This document shows positions 8,521-16,717 of a stretch of DNA of 64,000 bases, piece by piece (within the stretch, counting starts at the first letter, position 1; every line of letters begins with the position of its first letter). The stretch comes from Clostridiales bacterium CHKCI001 (GTDB lineage Bacteria > Bacillota > Clostridia > Lachnospirales > Lachnospiraceae). The notes under the pieces are model-generated. The model saw nothing but the letters and a program-made list of their open reading frames with translations. It was not told where the DNA came from and did not search any database. Where the stretch lies: the NCBI GenBank assembly GCA_900045905.1, contig FCNS01000037.1:124001-188000 (forward strand), in the 5' to 3' direction. Made by a program: the position numbers and the translations under genes.

Positions 8521-9213
8521 TTATTCCTGACGTGGATCGATAATCTTTACTGCATCTGCAACACGGCCATACTGTCCTTTTGCCTTTTCCCAAGCAGTAT
8601 TTGGATCATCACCCTTCTTAATGAAATCTGTCATCTTACCTAAAGATACAAACTGATATCCAATAATTTGATCATCTGCATCTAAAGCAATTCCTGTTAC
8701 ATAGCCTTCTGCCATTTCAAGGTAACGAGGACCTTTCTTCAATGTACCATACATCGTACCAACCTGAGAGCGAAGACCCTTACCTAAATCTTCCAAACCA
8801 GCACCAACAGGGAGACCCTCTTCAGAGAATGCGGATTGAGAACGACCATAAACAATCTGTAAAAATAACTCTCTCATTGCCGTATTGATTGCATCACACA
8901 CTAAGTCTGTGTTTAAAGCTTCTAATACAGTTCTGCCTGGCAGAATTTCAGATGCCATAGCAGCAGAATGAGTCATACCAGAACATCCAATTGTCTCTAC
9001 CAATGCTTCTTGGATAATTCCTTCTTTAACATTTAACGTTAATTTACATGCACCCTGTTGTGGAGCACACCAGCCTACACCATGTGTCAGACCAGAGATA
9101 TCGGATACATCTTTTGCTTTTACCCACTTTGCTTCTTCTGGAATTGGAGCAGCACCATGAGCAACACCCTGTGCAACTGTGCACATTTCTTCTACTTCGC
9201 GTGAATAAATCAT
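8521..9213 (-). CDS. NifU/IscU-like Fe-S scaffold protein paired with GGGtGRT
   Basis: 230 aa, start at 9213 with AAAGGAG 7 nt upstream. It carries an IscU-like core with cysteines in GVGWCAPQQGACKL and ETIGCSGMTHSAAMASEILPG, the latter matching the GC(G/S)xxxxSAS motif of U-type scaffolds. It is longer than classical IscU (about 130 aa) and has its own C-terminal extension (residues about 150-230). It lies directly upstream of the GGGtGRT gene and is probably co-transcribed with it. Together with sufBC at the left end, the window thus holds two distinct Fe-S related units. Confidence 0.85.
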   Translation of the reverse strand: MIYSREVEEMCTVAQGVAHGAAPIPEEAKWVKAKDVSDISGLTHGVGWCAPQQGACKLTLNVKEGIIQEALVETIGCSGMTHSAAMASEILPGRTVLEALNTDLVCDAINTAMRELFLQIVYGRSQSAFSEEGLPVGAGLEDLGKGLRSQVGTMYGTLKKGPRYLEMAEGYVTGIALDADDQIIGYQFVSLGKMTDFIKKGDDPNTAWEKAKGQYGRVADAVKIIDPRQE

Positions 9214-9347
9214 TTTAAAACTCCTTTCGGTTCAATGAAATCTTCGGAGAACTTCAAACAGAATCCCCGACTATGACAAGACTGTGAAAATCTTATCATG
9301 CCTGATTCTATTTTCTCACAAAATCTGTGTTTCGTCTAGTCCTTTTT

Positions 9348-9566
9348 CTAATTTTCTCCATCTTTTTGCACTGGTCTTTTCCGCAATTTACGTGTTAAAT
9401 CCCAAATTGTGTCATGCATCCATTCATTTTCGCCTTTTAAACGTTCGATTTCCGCCGCACTTTCCTCTAACTGTTCTTCGACTTCTTCTAATATTTCTTC
9501 TAGTTCTTGGATTCTTTCTTTGGCTTGTTTTAATTCCACTTCCAATTTTTCCCTTTCCATAGCCAT
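9348..9566 (-). CDS. small coiled-coil protein
   Basis: 72 aa. Almost the whole sequence is a charged heptad pattern (ELEEILEEVEEQLEESAAEI), predicting one long coiled coil, with a basic tail (TRKLRKRP). Start at 9566 or at the next ATG two codons later; GTAGGAGG precedes both. No family recognised and no membrane segment. It is upstream of the NifU-like gene on the same strand, 134 nt away, and preceded by a strong terminator, so it begins a transcription unit. Confidence 0.65.
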   Translation of the reverse strand: MAMEREKLEVELKQAKERIQELEEILEEVEEQLEESAAEIERLKGENEWMHDTIWDLTRKLRKRPVQKDGEN

Positions 9567-9590
9567 TTCTTCCTCCTACTTTCTTATTTC

Positions 9591-9630
9591 TTAAAAAAGC
9601 AGAAAAGCTAATCTACCTAGCCTTTCTGCT
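9591..9630 (-). terminator. rho-independent terminator after the C39 peptidase gene
   Basis: On the minus strand AGCAGAAAGGCTA pairs with TAGCTTTTCTGCT around a short loop (9598-9630) and is followed by T6. It ends the peptide-C39 transcription unit and separates it from the coiled-coil gene. Confidence 0.85.
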
Positions 9631-9766
9631 CTTTCAATTTCTCATGTATTCTTTTTCTAAAAATATAGAAATAATTTATTCTCAAGTGCATCCAAATAGA
9701 GTGTATAGATCTATTCTAACTCCCCAATCCCTTGTCTTAACAAAAATACTTCTCAATCTCATATGA

Positions 9767-10255
9767 TTATTTTGAAGTTTCCCCATATGATTCTATGTTA
9801 AATTGTTCCCCATTCGTTCTCTTTTTCACAAAGATCAAAATCCCCGTCCAACGGTACCGCGCAGCAAACCACTTTCGTTTCTTTCCATCCAAAAATTCTT
9901 CTGGCTTCAGTTTTAATATACCAATCGCAGGATCAGCAATCACAACGCTTTCCCTAGAACGTTCATAAACTACAACATAATGCATAGCCTTACTTTTTAA
10001 TTGAACTAATGCAATACATGGCAGTACATAATTTTCAAAGAAAGCGTCCCTTTCTCCCTTCACTGCTTCCGCCAGAAATCCAAACCGTTCCATTGTCTCT
10101 ACCATCTTTGCCAAACTCGTACCCTTCTTTTTATCCACTCCTGCCATATAACAAAGTGACTCATAAGAAACTATACAATTATAAAAATTCAAAATCATCA
10201 AGAGACAAGCAATTCCACAATCTGTACGCTGACGCTGTCGAATTAACGTAACCAT
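9767..10255 (-). CDS. stand-alone C39-family cysteine peptidase
   Basis: 162 aa from the ATG at 10255. This ATG overlaps the stop codon of the upstream leader-peptide gene (TAATG), so the two are translationally coupled. The protein is a bare C39 domain: oxyanion Gln7 and catalytic Cys13 in RQRQRTDCGIACLLMI, catalytic His92 in HYVVVYERS and Asp108 in VVIADPA. C39 domains normally form the N-terminus of bacteriocin ABC exporters, where they cut leaders after a double glycine. Here there is no membrane domain and no ATPase in this protein or anywhere in the window. The role is inferred as processing the peptide encoded just upstream. A terminator follows at 9591-9630. Confidence 0.85.
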   Translation of the reverse strand: MVTLIRQRQRTDCGIACLLMILNFYNCIVSYESLCYMAGVDKKKGTSLAKMVETMERFGFLAEAVKGERDAFFENYVLPCIALVQLKSKAMHYVVVYERSRESVVIADPAIGILKLKPEEFLDGKKRKWFAARYRWTGILIFVKKRTNGEQFNIESYGETSK

Positions 10256-10377
10256 TATTCCATCCAATACCCCGTTAACAGCCACATTAAAAGTCGATCT
10301 AATTGACGAAGTTGAACATCATAAACTCCTCCATAAGTTTTTTGCATTTCGTTTTTTGTTAAGCTGACAAAACTCAT
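10255..10377 (-). CDS. double-glycine leader peptide precursor (bacteriocin or pheromone candidate)
   Basis: 40-aa open frame starting at the ATG at 10377 with AAAGGGAG 7 nt upstream. The leader ends in LTKNEMQKTYGG, matching the double-glycine consensus LSxxELxxIxGG at -12 (Leu), -11 (Thr for Ser), -8 (Glu), -7 (Met for Leu) and -2/-1 (Gly-Gly). Cleavage would release a 23-residue peptide starting VYDVQLRQ, with two Arg pairs separated by Leu/Trp-rich sequence and ending in GYWME. Its stop overlaps the start of the C39 peptidase gene, and a divergent AgrC-like kinase gene lies 137 nt away. The product may be a signalling peptide or a bacteriocin. No cysteines, so no lanthionine or disulfide. 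Confidence 0.75.
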   Translation of the reverse strand: MSFVSLTKNEMQKTYGGVYDVQLRQLDRLLMWLLTGYWME

Positions 10378-10514
10378 TCTAGTTCTCCCTTTCTCTTTGT
10401 TTTTCTCAGCTTATAATTTCCAACTTTATTCCTCAATAAATCGAGGATTATTTACAAAAAAGTGATGCTATTTTACCAGAAATATGATAATATGGAAAAT
10501 AATGGGAGGTATCT

Positions 10515-11840
10515 ATGAATTATTTAAATTTAATTTTCCGAATTTGTGCAGATGAATTGTATTTTTTTACTTTTATACTATTTATGGATTCTAAAATGCC
10601 AAAAAGTTATTTTAAAATTTCTTTTTTATTTTTTCAGGCAGTCATTTTGTTCTACCAGTTTAGTACATTACGTGCTTTTCCAATTGGAATGCTTTTTTTG
10701 ATTGCCATTCCCACTTTTTATATCCAGTTTATTTGGAAATATGATTTCAAACACTCTCTCTGGATTAACATTCAATTTACTGCAACACATTATTTCTTAT
10801 CTATATTAATAGGAATTATATTATTTTTTGTAGACTTTCATAACATGAACTTTCCTAGTTTTTATCAAAACATTATCTACAATAATATTACTTATTATTC
10901 ATTAAAAGATATTTTTGTTTCATGTGTTGCTAGTATTTTTCTTATTCTATGGCTAAGCCGCACACGTTTAAAGCAGCTTCGCCAAAGGAATCTCTATGAT
11001 CCAATTACTTACACGGTATTAGCGGTTATCGCAACGTCGGTTCTTGTATTAACTTATATGTTTTTATATGGAACTCAGAGAATTGAAATTAATGATCTTA
11101 TTACTATTTCTGTAATTTTTATTGTATCCATTCTGCTGGTTATGCTTTGGATTGTAAACAAGATTGTACTAACACTCCAAAACCAATCACTATTGGAACA
11201 ACAGCTTCGTAAGCGAGAGTTAGACCGCAATTATTATGACACGATCTCTGATTCTTTATCTAGACTTGCAAAATTACGCCATGATTTTAAAAATTACTTA
11301 GCTATTTTACAGCAGTATTTACTAAATGGAGATCAAGCTTCTGCATCTTCTTTTATTTCTGAAATTTCAGAAAAAACTGTAAATCCCCTTCAAGTAATTA
11401 TAACTGGCAATCACACAATTTCTGCCATTTTAAATACAAAACAGGATGACTGTCAGAAGCATAAAATTACATTTGATGTGCATGTAGAATTTGAGAAAAT
11501 TTTTTCATTAACGGATTTAGATTTGGTAGCTTTGTTTGGTAATATATTAGATAATGCCATCACTGCATCAAAAAAATTACCTGTAGAAAAAAGAATTATT
11601 ACCCTTTCTATTACTCAATTAGATTCTTATCTCTGCATTATTTGTGAAAATTACTTTAATGGAGAAATTAAGGAAAAAGATGGAAAGTTACTTTCTACAA
11701 AAGAGTCCCCCGAGTTTTTGCAGCACGGTATTGGTATCACAAGTATAAAAGAAGTGATTACAAGAAATAATGGTACTTGGCATTATCACTATACGGATTG
11801 TTTATTTACAGTGGAAATTATGCTTCCAAATTATAAGTAA
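10515..11840 (+). CDS. AgrC/ComD-like sensor histidine kinase (GHKL type)
   Basis: 441 aa. The N-terminal half (residues about 5-220) has six to seven hydrophobic segments without a large extracellular domain, as in peptide-pheromone receptors. Next comes a linker coiled coil (220-245), the H-box LRHDFKNY with His256, the N-box LFGNILDNAITAS and the G-box QHGIGITSIKEV of the HATPase_c_5/GHKL fold. Start at 10515 with GGGAGG upstream. There is no response regulator next to it; the nearest DNA-binding regulators are unrelated. It is divergent from the GG-leader peptide/C39 unit, which suggests it senses that peptide. An A/T-rich stem follows the stop. Confidence 0.88.
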   Translation: MNYLNLIFRICADELYFFTFILFMDSKMPKSYFKISFLFFQAVILFYQFSTLRAFPIGMLFLIAIPTFYIQFIWKYDFKHSLWINIQFTATHYFLSILIGIILFFVDFHNMNFPSFYQNIIYNNITYYSLKDIFVSCVASIFLILWLSRTRLKQLRQRNLYDPITYTVLAVIATSVLVLTYMFLYGTQRIEINDLITISVIFIVSILLVMLWIVNKIVLTLQNQSLLEQQLRKRELDRNYYDTISDSLSRLAKLRHDFKNYLAILQQYLLNGDQASASSFISEISEKTVNPLQVIITGNHTISAILNTKQDDCQKHKITFDVHVEFEKIFSLTDLDLVALFGNILDNAITASKKLPVEKRIITLSITQLDSYLCIICENYFNGEIKEKDGKLLSTKESPEFLQHGIGITSIKEVITRNNGTWHYHYTDCLFTVEIMLPNYK

Positions 11841-11853
11841 TTTTACTAAACAA

Positions 11854-11966
11854 AATTTTTCTATTTTTTTAGAAAAATTACTTATTTGCTATAAACCAAG
11901 TATCTCTATGGAAAATACCTCATAACTAGCAGTACTCAATTTGTAAAATACAAATGGTACTGCTAG
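11854..11966. terminator. two hairpins between the convergent kinase and transglutaminase genes
   Basis: First an A/T-rich stem AATTTTTCTA/TAGAAAAATT (11854-11879), 14 nt after the kinase stop. Then a longer hairpin with outer arms CTAGCAGTAC/GTACTGCTAG and inner arms ATTTGTA/TACAAAT (11926-11966). The genes on both sides converge here, so a bidirectional terminator region is likely. The rest of 11841-12059 is A/T-rich and shows nothing else. Confidence 0.6.
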
Positions 11967-12059
11967 GATTATAATTATATACAATTATTTTTTAAAAAGA
12001 TATTTTTTCTCATATGACTTTTTAAACTTTTTGTATATTGTAATTCTCTTAAAGGATTT

Positions 12060-14387
12060 TTATTTTAAACAATAAACCCACTTTATCTTAAATTTTACCC
12101 ATACGGTTGATCGAGCAAAAATACGTGCCGCCAAGTTCCAATACAAATCGGCCGCTTTTTGCACTTCCTGACGATCAATTGGATGCTCACTAAAACGTGC
12201 TTTTAATGCCAATTGTTCCAGCCATTTCATATCATTCTCTTCTATCTCACAATCGCTCCAAGTTTGGCCGCTTATTTGCTGGATTTTTCTTGTTGCAGAT
12301 GCGATTGCAGCAATTGCTGGTCTTTTTTTCCCGATAAATGTTTGTCTCATTTTTTGGCATCTCCATTTCCGAATCACAACCAGGATAATCCAAAATGCAA
12401 CAATTAAACTTGCAATCACCAGTAAATTCCATATGTCTAATTTAGATCTACTAGAATTTTCTTCCTGCTGATTTTGAACGGTACTTGTCTCTTCCACTGT
12501 TGTCTCTTCTACCTCAGAAGAGGATTCTTCGGTTGTTTCTTCACTAGTTTCTTCTTCTGCTTCAATCACTGCCTGCTCTGCTGGGACAATCTCCGTGCTT
12601 ATCTCATACCCAGGCGTTACTTCTACTGGAACCCAACCTAACTCACCTTTCCAGATTTCCACCCATGCATGGGCATGGCTATCTAACACTTCATTCATTC
12701 TTCCTGTTACTAAGTGAGGAACAATATATCCTTCCACATAACGGGCTGGAACTCCAAGGATACGAAAGAGGAGTGTTCCTGCTGAAGCAAAATGCATACA
12801 AAGTCCTTTTTGTTGTTCATATAAAAAATATTCATTAAAGTCCTCTCCTTCTGGCGTTACTCCTGGATTCGTAGAATAGACTGCATGACTATTCAAAATT
12901 CCCCTTACATACTCCACCGTATCCAAATCTGCCGAGTATGGAGATGATACTTGATAATCAGCAAGCATTCGTTCGATTCCTTGTTCTGGAAGCTGCAAGT
13001 ATTGACGATATACCCATTCTTCATATTCATTATACCAATCTGGACGTTGTGTAGAAGTAAATTCTGATCTGAAAATCATTTCATCCATGCCAAACATTCT
13101 TACTGAGTAAGTACGATTCCTACGCCCCTGTTTTTGTATCGTTGCATCCATAATATCTTGCTGAAATTCGGTTACATCCGAATAATATGGCACATAACTA
13201 TACAGGGAACTGGCGCCTACATTATCCACAATGACTTTACTCTCCACCGTTCCATAAGCATTTCCTTCTAATGAATTCCAACCCATTGATTGAATTTCTA
13301 AACCTGGTAAGTCTGGATAGGAATCCAATGGCCTCCACTCATTGTCTTCATAATAAGAACCTACATAAGCTTTTAAATAGAGACGGCTTATACCTACAGA
13401 TTCCGAATAAACTCGCAAATGGACTGCATTTGTATTATTCCATGCTTCAATCTTTCCCATTTTTCCGCCACTAATACCGCCTGACTGCACAAGATCTCCT
13501 GGAAGCAACCATTCCAATCGATTTGTTAACTCTTCCGTTAACTCAACCCAAAGATCTTCCATAGTCGAATTCTGAATATCAACTCTTATATAATCAAATT
13601 CTCTAAGCTTTGGCTCCAAGACTCGATTTCCAAACAGCATTGCAAAAAAAGATGCAATTGCAAATACAATTATAAAAAGAAAACTCGTTTGATCCATTGT
13701 TTTCTTTGTTATTTGTTGATTAATATAAATCGAAATCCCATTTTTATTCTTTCTCCTTGTCAAACCAGAAAGCCAAATGCTTCCTAATAAAGAAAATGCC
13801 ATTGCCATAGATGGAATAAGTGGTACTACAAGACCTAAAAGCAGTGCTAGTACAATTGGAAGCGCCTCTAATACAAGGATTAAAGTTGGCCTATTTTTTT
13901 TAATTGTTCCAACTGCTAAAATACCTGATGGAAGAAAAGAGATAATTCCCAATGCCCAAAGGACATCCAGAGATACGGGATATTGGATAGGAATGATCCC
14001 TAACTGCAATTGATAATATTGATTGATCTGAGCAATAACGGCATTGTAAATTTGGGAAAACCCTCCCAAAGTCCTATCCCATACAATATAAAATATGTAT
14101 AAATATACAATTAAAATCAGAACAAAAACAAATCCAAACCACCGTTTTATTTGCAATACACCAGCCCAAAATAAACAAATAGCGAAGGATAGGAAAAAAT
14201 ATTCTAGAATTTCAACTGGTGCTCGAAATGTTGCAGCTATTCCATAAAAAATACCAAAAGACGCCATCCAAAGACAGAGAAATGAAAGAATGATAAAACC
14301 AATTGATTTTTCACTTTTTCGTTTTCCCGCTTTGAGATTATTTTCTCGAATTTGTATTCCATTTTGTATCTGAGTATGTTCTTTCAA
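12060..14387 (-). CDS. TgpA-like membrane transglutaminase-domain protein
   Basis: About 775 aa. The N-terminal part has six or more membrane segments. A large extracytoplasmic region carries the transglutaminase core: Cys in EQQKGLCMHFASAGTLLFR, His in LDSHAHAWVEIW and the following Glu/Asp in GWVPVEVTPGYE. Then comes a Thr/Glu/Ser-rich linker (about residues 615-645), one more membrane helix and a cytoplasmic C-terminal tail. The start is set at the TTG at 14387, where AGGAGG sits 7 nt upstream; the upstream ATG at 14414 has no ribosome binding site and would overlap the DUF58 gene. It is the third gene of a MoxR/DUF58/transglutaminase operon, a known conserved trio. Substrate unknown. Confidence 0.88.
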   Translation of the reverse strand: MKEHTQIQNGIQIRENNLKAGKRKSEKSIGFIILSFLCLWMASFGIFYGIAATFRAPVEILEYFFLSFAICLFWAGVLQIKRWFGFVFVLILIVYLYIFYIVWDRTLGGFSQIYNAVIAQINQYYQLQLGIIPIQYPVSLDVLWALGIISFLPSGILAVGTIKKNRPTLILVLEALPIVLALLLGLVVPLIPSMAMAFSLLGSIWLSGLTRRKNKNGISIYINQQITKKTMDQTSFLFIIVFAIASFFAMLFGNRVLEPKLREFDYIRVDIQNSTMEDLWVELTEELTNRLEWLLPGDLVQSGGISGGKMGKIEAWNNTNAVHLRVYSESVGISRLYLKAYVGSYYEDNEWRPLDSYPDLPGLEIQSMGWNSLEGNAYGTVESKVIVDNVGASSLYSYVPYYSDVTEFQQDIMDATIQKQGRRNRTYSVRMFGMDEMIFRSEFTSTQRPDWYNEYEEWVYRQYLQLPEQGIERMLADYQVSSPYSADLDTVEYVRGILNSHAVYSTNPGVTPEGEDFNEYFLYEQQKGLCMHFASAGTLLFRILGVPARYVEGYIVPHLVTGRMNEVLDSHAHAWVEIWKGELGWVPVEVTPGYEISTEIVPAEQAVIEAEEETSEETTEESSSEVEETTVEETSTVQNQQEENSSRSKLDIWNLLVIASLIVAFWIILVVIRKWRCQKMRQTFIGKKRPAIAAIASATRKIQQISGQTWSDCEIEENDMKWLEQLALKARFSEHPIDRQEVQKAADLYWNLAARIFARSTVWVKFKIKWVYCLK

Positions 14388-14398
14388 ATACCTACCTC

Positions 14399-15568
14399 CT
14401 ATATTACAAGCCATATGGATGGTAATTCATTTTCTATATTTGGAACATGAATTTCATAACAATCTTCTCCATATTGTTCCTTTAGTTTCTGATTATCTCG
14501 TTCTTCTTCCTGAATCAAAAATAAAACATTTCTTTTTGAATTTGGCTGATGGAAAATAAAATCTGCTTCTTCCTCTCGAATAAAGTCTGTTAACAATATC
14601 CGTTCATAAATTATATCATTTCTCTGCTCCCAAGCTTCCAGCTGCCAGTTTTTCGCTTGGGCTGGTACAAGCATCAGCATTTTTATAACTTCTAAAATTT
14701 CTTCCTCTTTTATTATATTATAACTTACAATGCTTCCCTCTTGATACCAAGAGATACAATGCCTAATCTTCTGTTCCACAAAAGCCCAAGAAAAGGAATA
14801 AAGTGTTTGCAGCAACGCATCTGCTTGTTTCAGACTTGTGTATCTCGTATCCACTGCCAATTCTACGATACATCCTAGCGGAAGAGAACGTTCCTTTACA
14901 AAAAGTGTATTTTTCCTCGCACTCAATTTCCAATTTATTTGTGACATACGATCCCCTGGTAGATAATCTCGAAATCTTAGTATCTCCGATGGATCTTCTC
15001 CAGGTTTTCTATTATCATACTCTTTTGCATCTGTGATAAAATACCGATTCTGATCCATACATTCTATCTTCAGTTCCGTTAATTTAGGTAAAATAATTTG
15101 TTGATAGATACCTAATCGTTTCTTTGTCCACCCAAATAGACAAAATGGTTCATAAATTCTACAAGACTTAGCTTGAACTTCTACAATTCCGCAAAATTCA
15201 CTTTTCATTATTAATTCTGTTTCTAACTGATCTCTTGCTGGTAATTTCAGGAAAACTGTTTGCAATGTCTTTTTCTTACTCATATGGTTATATGTAAGAA
15301 AATAAAGTTTAGCATATGGAATTGGCAGCCAAGAACTATTTTTTGCGACAATTGGAATTTTCCATTCTTCGTTTGCAAACACAATTTGTTTTCTTTTCTC
15401 AATTTTAATCTCAAATCCAGATACAACAAACATAAGAAAAAGAAGACTCCCCACTGCGAAACAAATCTCTAATCCAAGCAGTACAGGAGGTACGCTTCCA
15501 GGATACATAATAACAATAAAAGCGGTAATTAATATTATAATAAAATAGATTATTTTTCTATAAAGCAT
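14399..15568 (-). CDS. DUF58 family protein (von Willebrand A-like)
   Basis: 389 aa. Two N-terminal membrane helices (residues about 5-50) are followed by the DUF58 signature GEDPSEILRFRDYLPGDRMS then QINWKLSARKNTLFVKE, and a degenerate VWA-like segment (AVDTRYTSLKQADALLQTLY). DUF58 proteins are regularly encoded next to MoxR ATPases and TgpA-like transglutaminases, as here, with spacings of 42 and about 12 nt. They are thought to act in assembly or maturation of surface complexes; the specific target is unknown. Confidence 0.88.
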   Translation of the reverse strand: MLYRKIIYFIIILITAFIVIMYPGSVPPVLLGLEICFAVGSLLFLMFVVSGFEIKIEKRKQIVFANEEWKIPIVAKNSSWLPIPYAKLYFLTYNHMSKKKTLQTVFLKLPARDQLETELIMKSEFCGIVEVQAKSCRIYEPFCLFGWTKKRLGIYQQIILPKLTELKIECMDQNRYFITDAKEYDNRKPGEDPSEILRFRDYLPGDRMSQINWKLSARKNTLFVKERSLPLGCIVELAVDTRYTSLKQADALLQTLYSFSWAFVEQKIRHCISWYQEGSIVSYNIIKEEEILEVIKMLMLVPAQAKNWQLEAWEQRNDIIYERILLTDFIREEEADFIFHQPNSKRNVLFLIQEEERDNQKLKEQYGEDCYEIHVPNIENELPSIWLVI

Positions 15569-15610
15569 CTTTACCTCTCGCTGTAAACGAAAAACCTCAA
15601 TGTAAAATAT

Positions 15611-16552
15611 TTAACTTTCTGCTGTCGGCTTTTTTACTGATTTTAAAATTGATTCCAAAATCTGATCTACTGTAACTTTACTAATTCTGGCTTTCGCATT
15701 TAACACAATGCGATGGGTTGCAACATCTTTAAATATATCCATTACGTCATCTGGAATCACATAGTCTCGATCTTTCAAGAATGCACATGCTTTTGCCATC
15801 TTAGCAATTGCTAATGTTCCCCTTGGACTAATACCAAGTTGAATCATTTCATGGGTTCGCGTTGCCTGAGCTAACTGCACAATATATTGATAAATTAGAT
15901 CATGGACATAGGTCTGTTCTACCATCGTCTGCATTGTTACGATTTCCTTTGCAGTCACAACCGCATTTACTTGTTCCATCGGATCTTTGCTATGACGGTT
16001 TTTCATAATTTCCACTTCTTGTTCTGGAGATGGATATCCAATACTAATTTTTACCATAAAACGATCTAACTGTGATTCAGGGAGCATTTGTGTTCCCGCG
16101 GAACCAATTGGATTTTGTGTTGCCATTACAAGAAATGGCTGCGGAACTGGTTCTGTCACAGCATCCACTGTAACCGTACCTTCTTCCATTACTTCCAACA
16201 ATGCAGATTGTGTTTTAGGAGAAGTACGATTAATTTCATCCGCCAAAAATAAATGGCAAAAGATTGGTCCCTTATGAAATTGAAATCTTCCATTTTCATA
16301 CATAAAGTATCCTGTCACATCGGAAGGAAGGACATCTGGTGTAAATTGCATACGATTTTGGCTCAATGACATCGCCTTTGAAAAAGCCATCGCCATCGTT
16401 GTCTTTCCAACTCCCGGAATATCCTCGATCAAAATATGTCCTCGTGCTAAAAGAGCTGCCATTACCTTATAAATACAACTATCTTTTCCGACAATTACTT
16501 TTCTAACTTCCTCAATGACATTTCGGGCATCTTTCATTTCCATCCCATTCAT
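15611..16552 (-). CDS. MoxR-family AAA+ ATPase
   Basis: 313 aa cytosolic AAA+ chaperone-like ATPase. Walker A is IPGVGKTTMA (about residue 40), Walker B LFLADEINR, sensor 1 VMATQNP, and the arginine-finger/sensor 2 region is SPRGTLAIAK. Start at 16552, with AGGAGG 13 nt upstream (a rather long spacing). It is the first gene of the MoxR-DUF58-transglutaminase operon, preceded by terminator/repeat copy B. Confidence 0.92.
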   Translation of the reverse strand: MNGMEMKDARNVIEEVRKVIVGKDSCIYKVMAALLARGHILIEDIPGVGKTTMAMAFSKAMSLSQNRMQFTPDVLPSDVTGYFMYENGRFQFHKGPIFCHLFLADEINRTSPKTQSALLEVMEEGTVTVDAVTEPVPQPFLVMATQNPIGSAGTQMLPESQLDRFMVKISIGYPSPEQEVEIMKNRHSKDPMEQVNAVVTAKEIVTMQTMVEQTYVHDLIYQYIVQLAQATRTHEMIQLGISPRGTLAIAKMAKACAFLKDRDYVIPDDVMDIFKDVATHRIVLNAKARISKVTVDQILESILKSVKKPTAES

Positions 16553-16597
16553 TTTTATGATTTATCCTCCTATTTTTCTATTCCTATGTCTTAGAAA

Positions 16598-16672
16598 CAA
16601 AAGGAACCTCCATTGGAGCTTCCTTTTGCATATCACAATAATAACAGTGCATGGGAGAGTTCTCCCATGCAC
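16598..16672 (-). repeat. dispersed repeat family 1, copy B, behind the LCP gene terminator
   Basis: Read on the minus strand, a perfect 12-bp stem (arms GTGCATGGGAGA and TCTCCCATGCAC, 16647-16672) ends the LCP gene. It is followed by TTATTGTGATATG and then the long-form hairpin CAAAAGGAAGCTCC/GGAGGTTCCTTTTG (16598-16628). The second hairpin has an A-run in one arm and a T-run in the other and could terminate transcription in both directions. Confidence 0.8.
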
Positions 16673-16717
16673 AATTATATTATAACGAAAAGAAAGCGAG
16701 TATCTTTAAAATAACAC

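Noticed and set aside
9682-9762. 26-codon open frame just after the C39 gene, considered as a second peptide
   Set aside because: No ribosome binding site and no GG leader or other peptide signature.
14388-14414. ATG start for the transglutaminase gene at 14414
   Set aside because: No Shine-Dalgarno sequence, and it overlaps the DUF58 gene; the TTG at 14387 has AGGAGG at the right distance.
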